A stretch of 64,000 bases of DNA from Paenibacillus lacisoli (GTDB lineage: Bacteria > Bacillota > Bacilli > Paenibacillales > Paenibacillaceae): assembly GCF_030580655.1 (NCBI RefSeq), contig NZ_JAUQTB010000001.1:186001-250000 (forward strand). Reading direction: 5' to 3'. Made by a program: the position numbers and the translations under genes. This document shows positions 63,373-64,000 of this stretch, one piece after another. The notes beneath the pieces are model-generated. The model had not been told where the DNA came from. It ran no database searches and saw only the letters and a program-made list of their open reading frames with translations. The first letter of the stretch is position 1. Every line of letters begins with the position of its first letter.

Positions 63373-64000
63373 AAAAGGGCGCTGTCACGAAATTGACACC
63401 GGAATTGCTCCCCGGACAAAACTTCCTCACGCATGAGGATATCCAGTGAATATTCAAATACGTGCTTATGTTCCAGCAGCAGCTGCCGGGTACGTGCCAT
63501 CAGCTCGTCAAGCACTTCACTGTTCACCCGCATCAGTTCCTGCTTGGTCACCATCTGCAAGTTCACAATCCCCAGCGAGGTCAGACCCGACTTAATCATC
63601 GTCTCAACGATATTAAGCGCTTGTTCAAAGTCATTACTCGATCCTGTACTGCGGCCGCCATAATAAATTTCCTCTGTTGCTGCGCCGCCAAGCGCAATCA
63701 TAATCTGCTCTTCCAGGAATCCCTTCGTATACAGATAGTGCTCCTGCTGCGGATTATGACGGACATAACCAAGCGCCTTGCCGCGCGGACTCAGAGCAAC
63801 TTGTCCCACACTGCCAGGGCGGACAATCTCTGCGATAATGGCATGTCCCAATTCGTGCATCGCCACCCGTTTTTTCTCTTCAAGCGTAGATTCGCGATCC
63901 GTTTTCTCACCCATCATGACTTTATCAATGGCCATGGAGAGCTGTTTCTGGCCGATCTGCTCCATATTCTCACGCATGGCATAGATGGCTGCCTCGTTCA
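63363..64000 (-). CDS. FtsH-like AAA protease, C-terminal part
   Basis: The frame is open to the window edge, so the AAA domain lies beyond it. The 212 visible codons are the end of the AAA domain (NEAAIYAMRENMEQI) and the M41 peptidase: zinc motif HELGH, the third ligand aspartate in SSNDFEQAL, and the helical C-terminal part. It resembles FtsH in layout but the sequence around the zinc site (KKRVAMHELGHAIIAEIVRP) and the short C-terminus differ from the house FtsH, so this is probably a second, shorter paralogue. It would degrade membrane or misfolded proteins using ATP. Confidence 0.85.
   Translation of the reverse strand, partial: NEAAIYAMRENMEQIGQKQLSMAIDKVMMGEKTDRESTLEEKKRVAMHELGHAIIAEIVRPGSVGQVALSPRGKALGYVRHNPQQEHYLYTKGFLEEQIMIALGGAATEEIYYGGRSTGSSNDFEQALNIVETMIKSGLTSLGIVNLQMVTKQELMRVNSEVLDELMARTRQLLLEHKHVFEYSLDILMREEVLSGEQFRCQFRDSALLPA

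Noticed and set aside
1..64000. CRISPR array, insertion sequence, integrase, phage or rRNA
   Set aside because: No spaced repeat array, transposase or integrase motif, capsid gene, or rRNA sequence was seen on either strand.

Overview
The window reads as a chromosomal segment of a Gram-positive, endospore-forming member of the Bacilli, most probably Paenibacillus or a close relative. This is inference from gene content: an H-type small acid-soluble spore protein, S-layer homology domains, a GerMN lipoprotein, a ParE/ParC pair, a T-box leader, YesM/YesN-type two-component proteins, a heterodimeric BmrCD-like exporter and strong AGGAGG ribosome sites throughout. Base composition is moderate, with one very GC-rich patch inside a dynamin gene (about 39.33-39.79 kb). 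I found no phage, insertion sequence, CRISPR array or rRNA.

Layout. 0-9.8 kb is a patchwork of small or poorly known genes: a colicin-type immunity protein, two spore-type small proteins, a ketoacyl synthase III-like enzyme with an altered active site, a metallophosphoesterase beside an apparent gene remnant, an aldo/keto reductase and a Fur-controlled flavodoxin operon. 10-14.3 kb holds two RNA-modification genes, a MarR-MFS drug efflux operon and a second MarR gene with a perfect operator-like palindrome. 14.4-23.1 kb holds parE-parC, an operon of an SGNH hydrolase and an ABC-2 transporter, tRNA-Lys and a secreted CAP protein. 23.2-31.9 kb is a sugar module: an mglBAC-like importer preceded by a response regulator-histidine kinase-binding lipoprotein operon, each unit with a cre site. 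32-37.3 kb holds purT, an acetyltransferase and a heterodimeric ABC exporter. 37.5-47.6 kb is a cell-envelope block: a double dynamin, nth, a large S-layer homology protein, a GerMN lipoprotein and a cell-wall amidase. 47.9-56.5 kb is amino-acid biosynthesis: leuCD with a divergent LysR gene, a nitrilase-family hydrolase, and proBAC behind a proline T-box. 56.5-58.9 kb is an ECF sigma/anti-sigma operon carrying a membrane protein built of three repeats. 59-64 kb holds dnaD, asnS, ackA, a 3-hydroxyacyl-CoA dehydrogenase and the end of an FtsH-like protease.

Working together: the extracellular sugar-binding lipoprotein probably informs the YesM-type kinase, whose AraC-type regulator would activate the adjacent importer, with carbon catabolite control over both units. 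The ECF sigma, its membrane anti-sigma and the triple-repeat protein are translationally coupled or closely spaced and probably form an envelope-stress circuit with an undescribed third component. Most genes here are housekeeping. The best candidates for something new are that sigma operon, the sugar three-component system, and the ketoacyl synthase-like protein with a changed active site.
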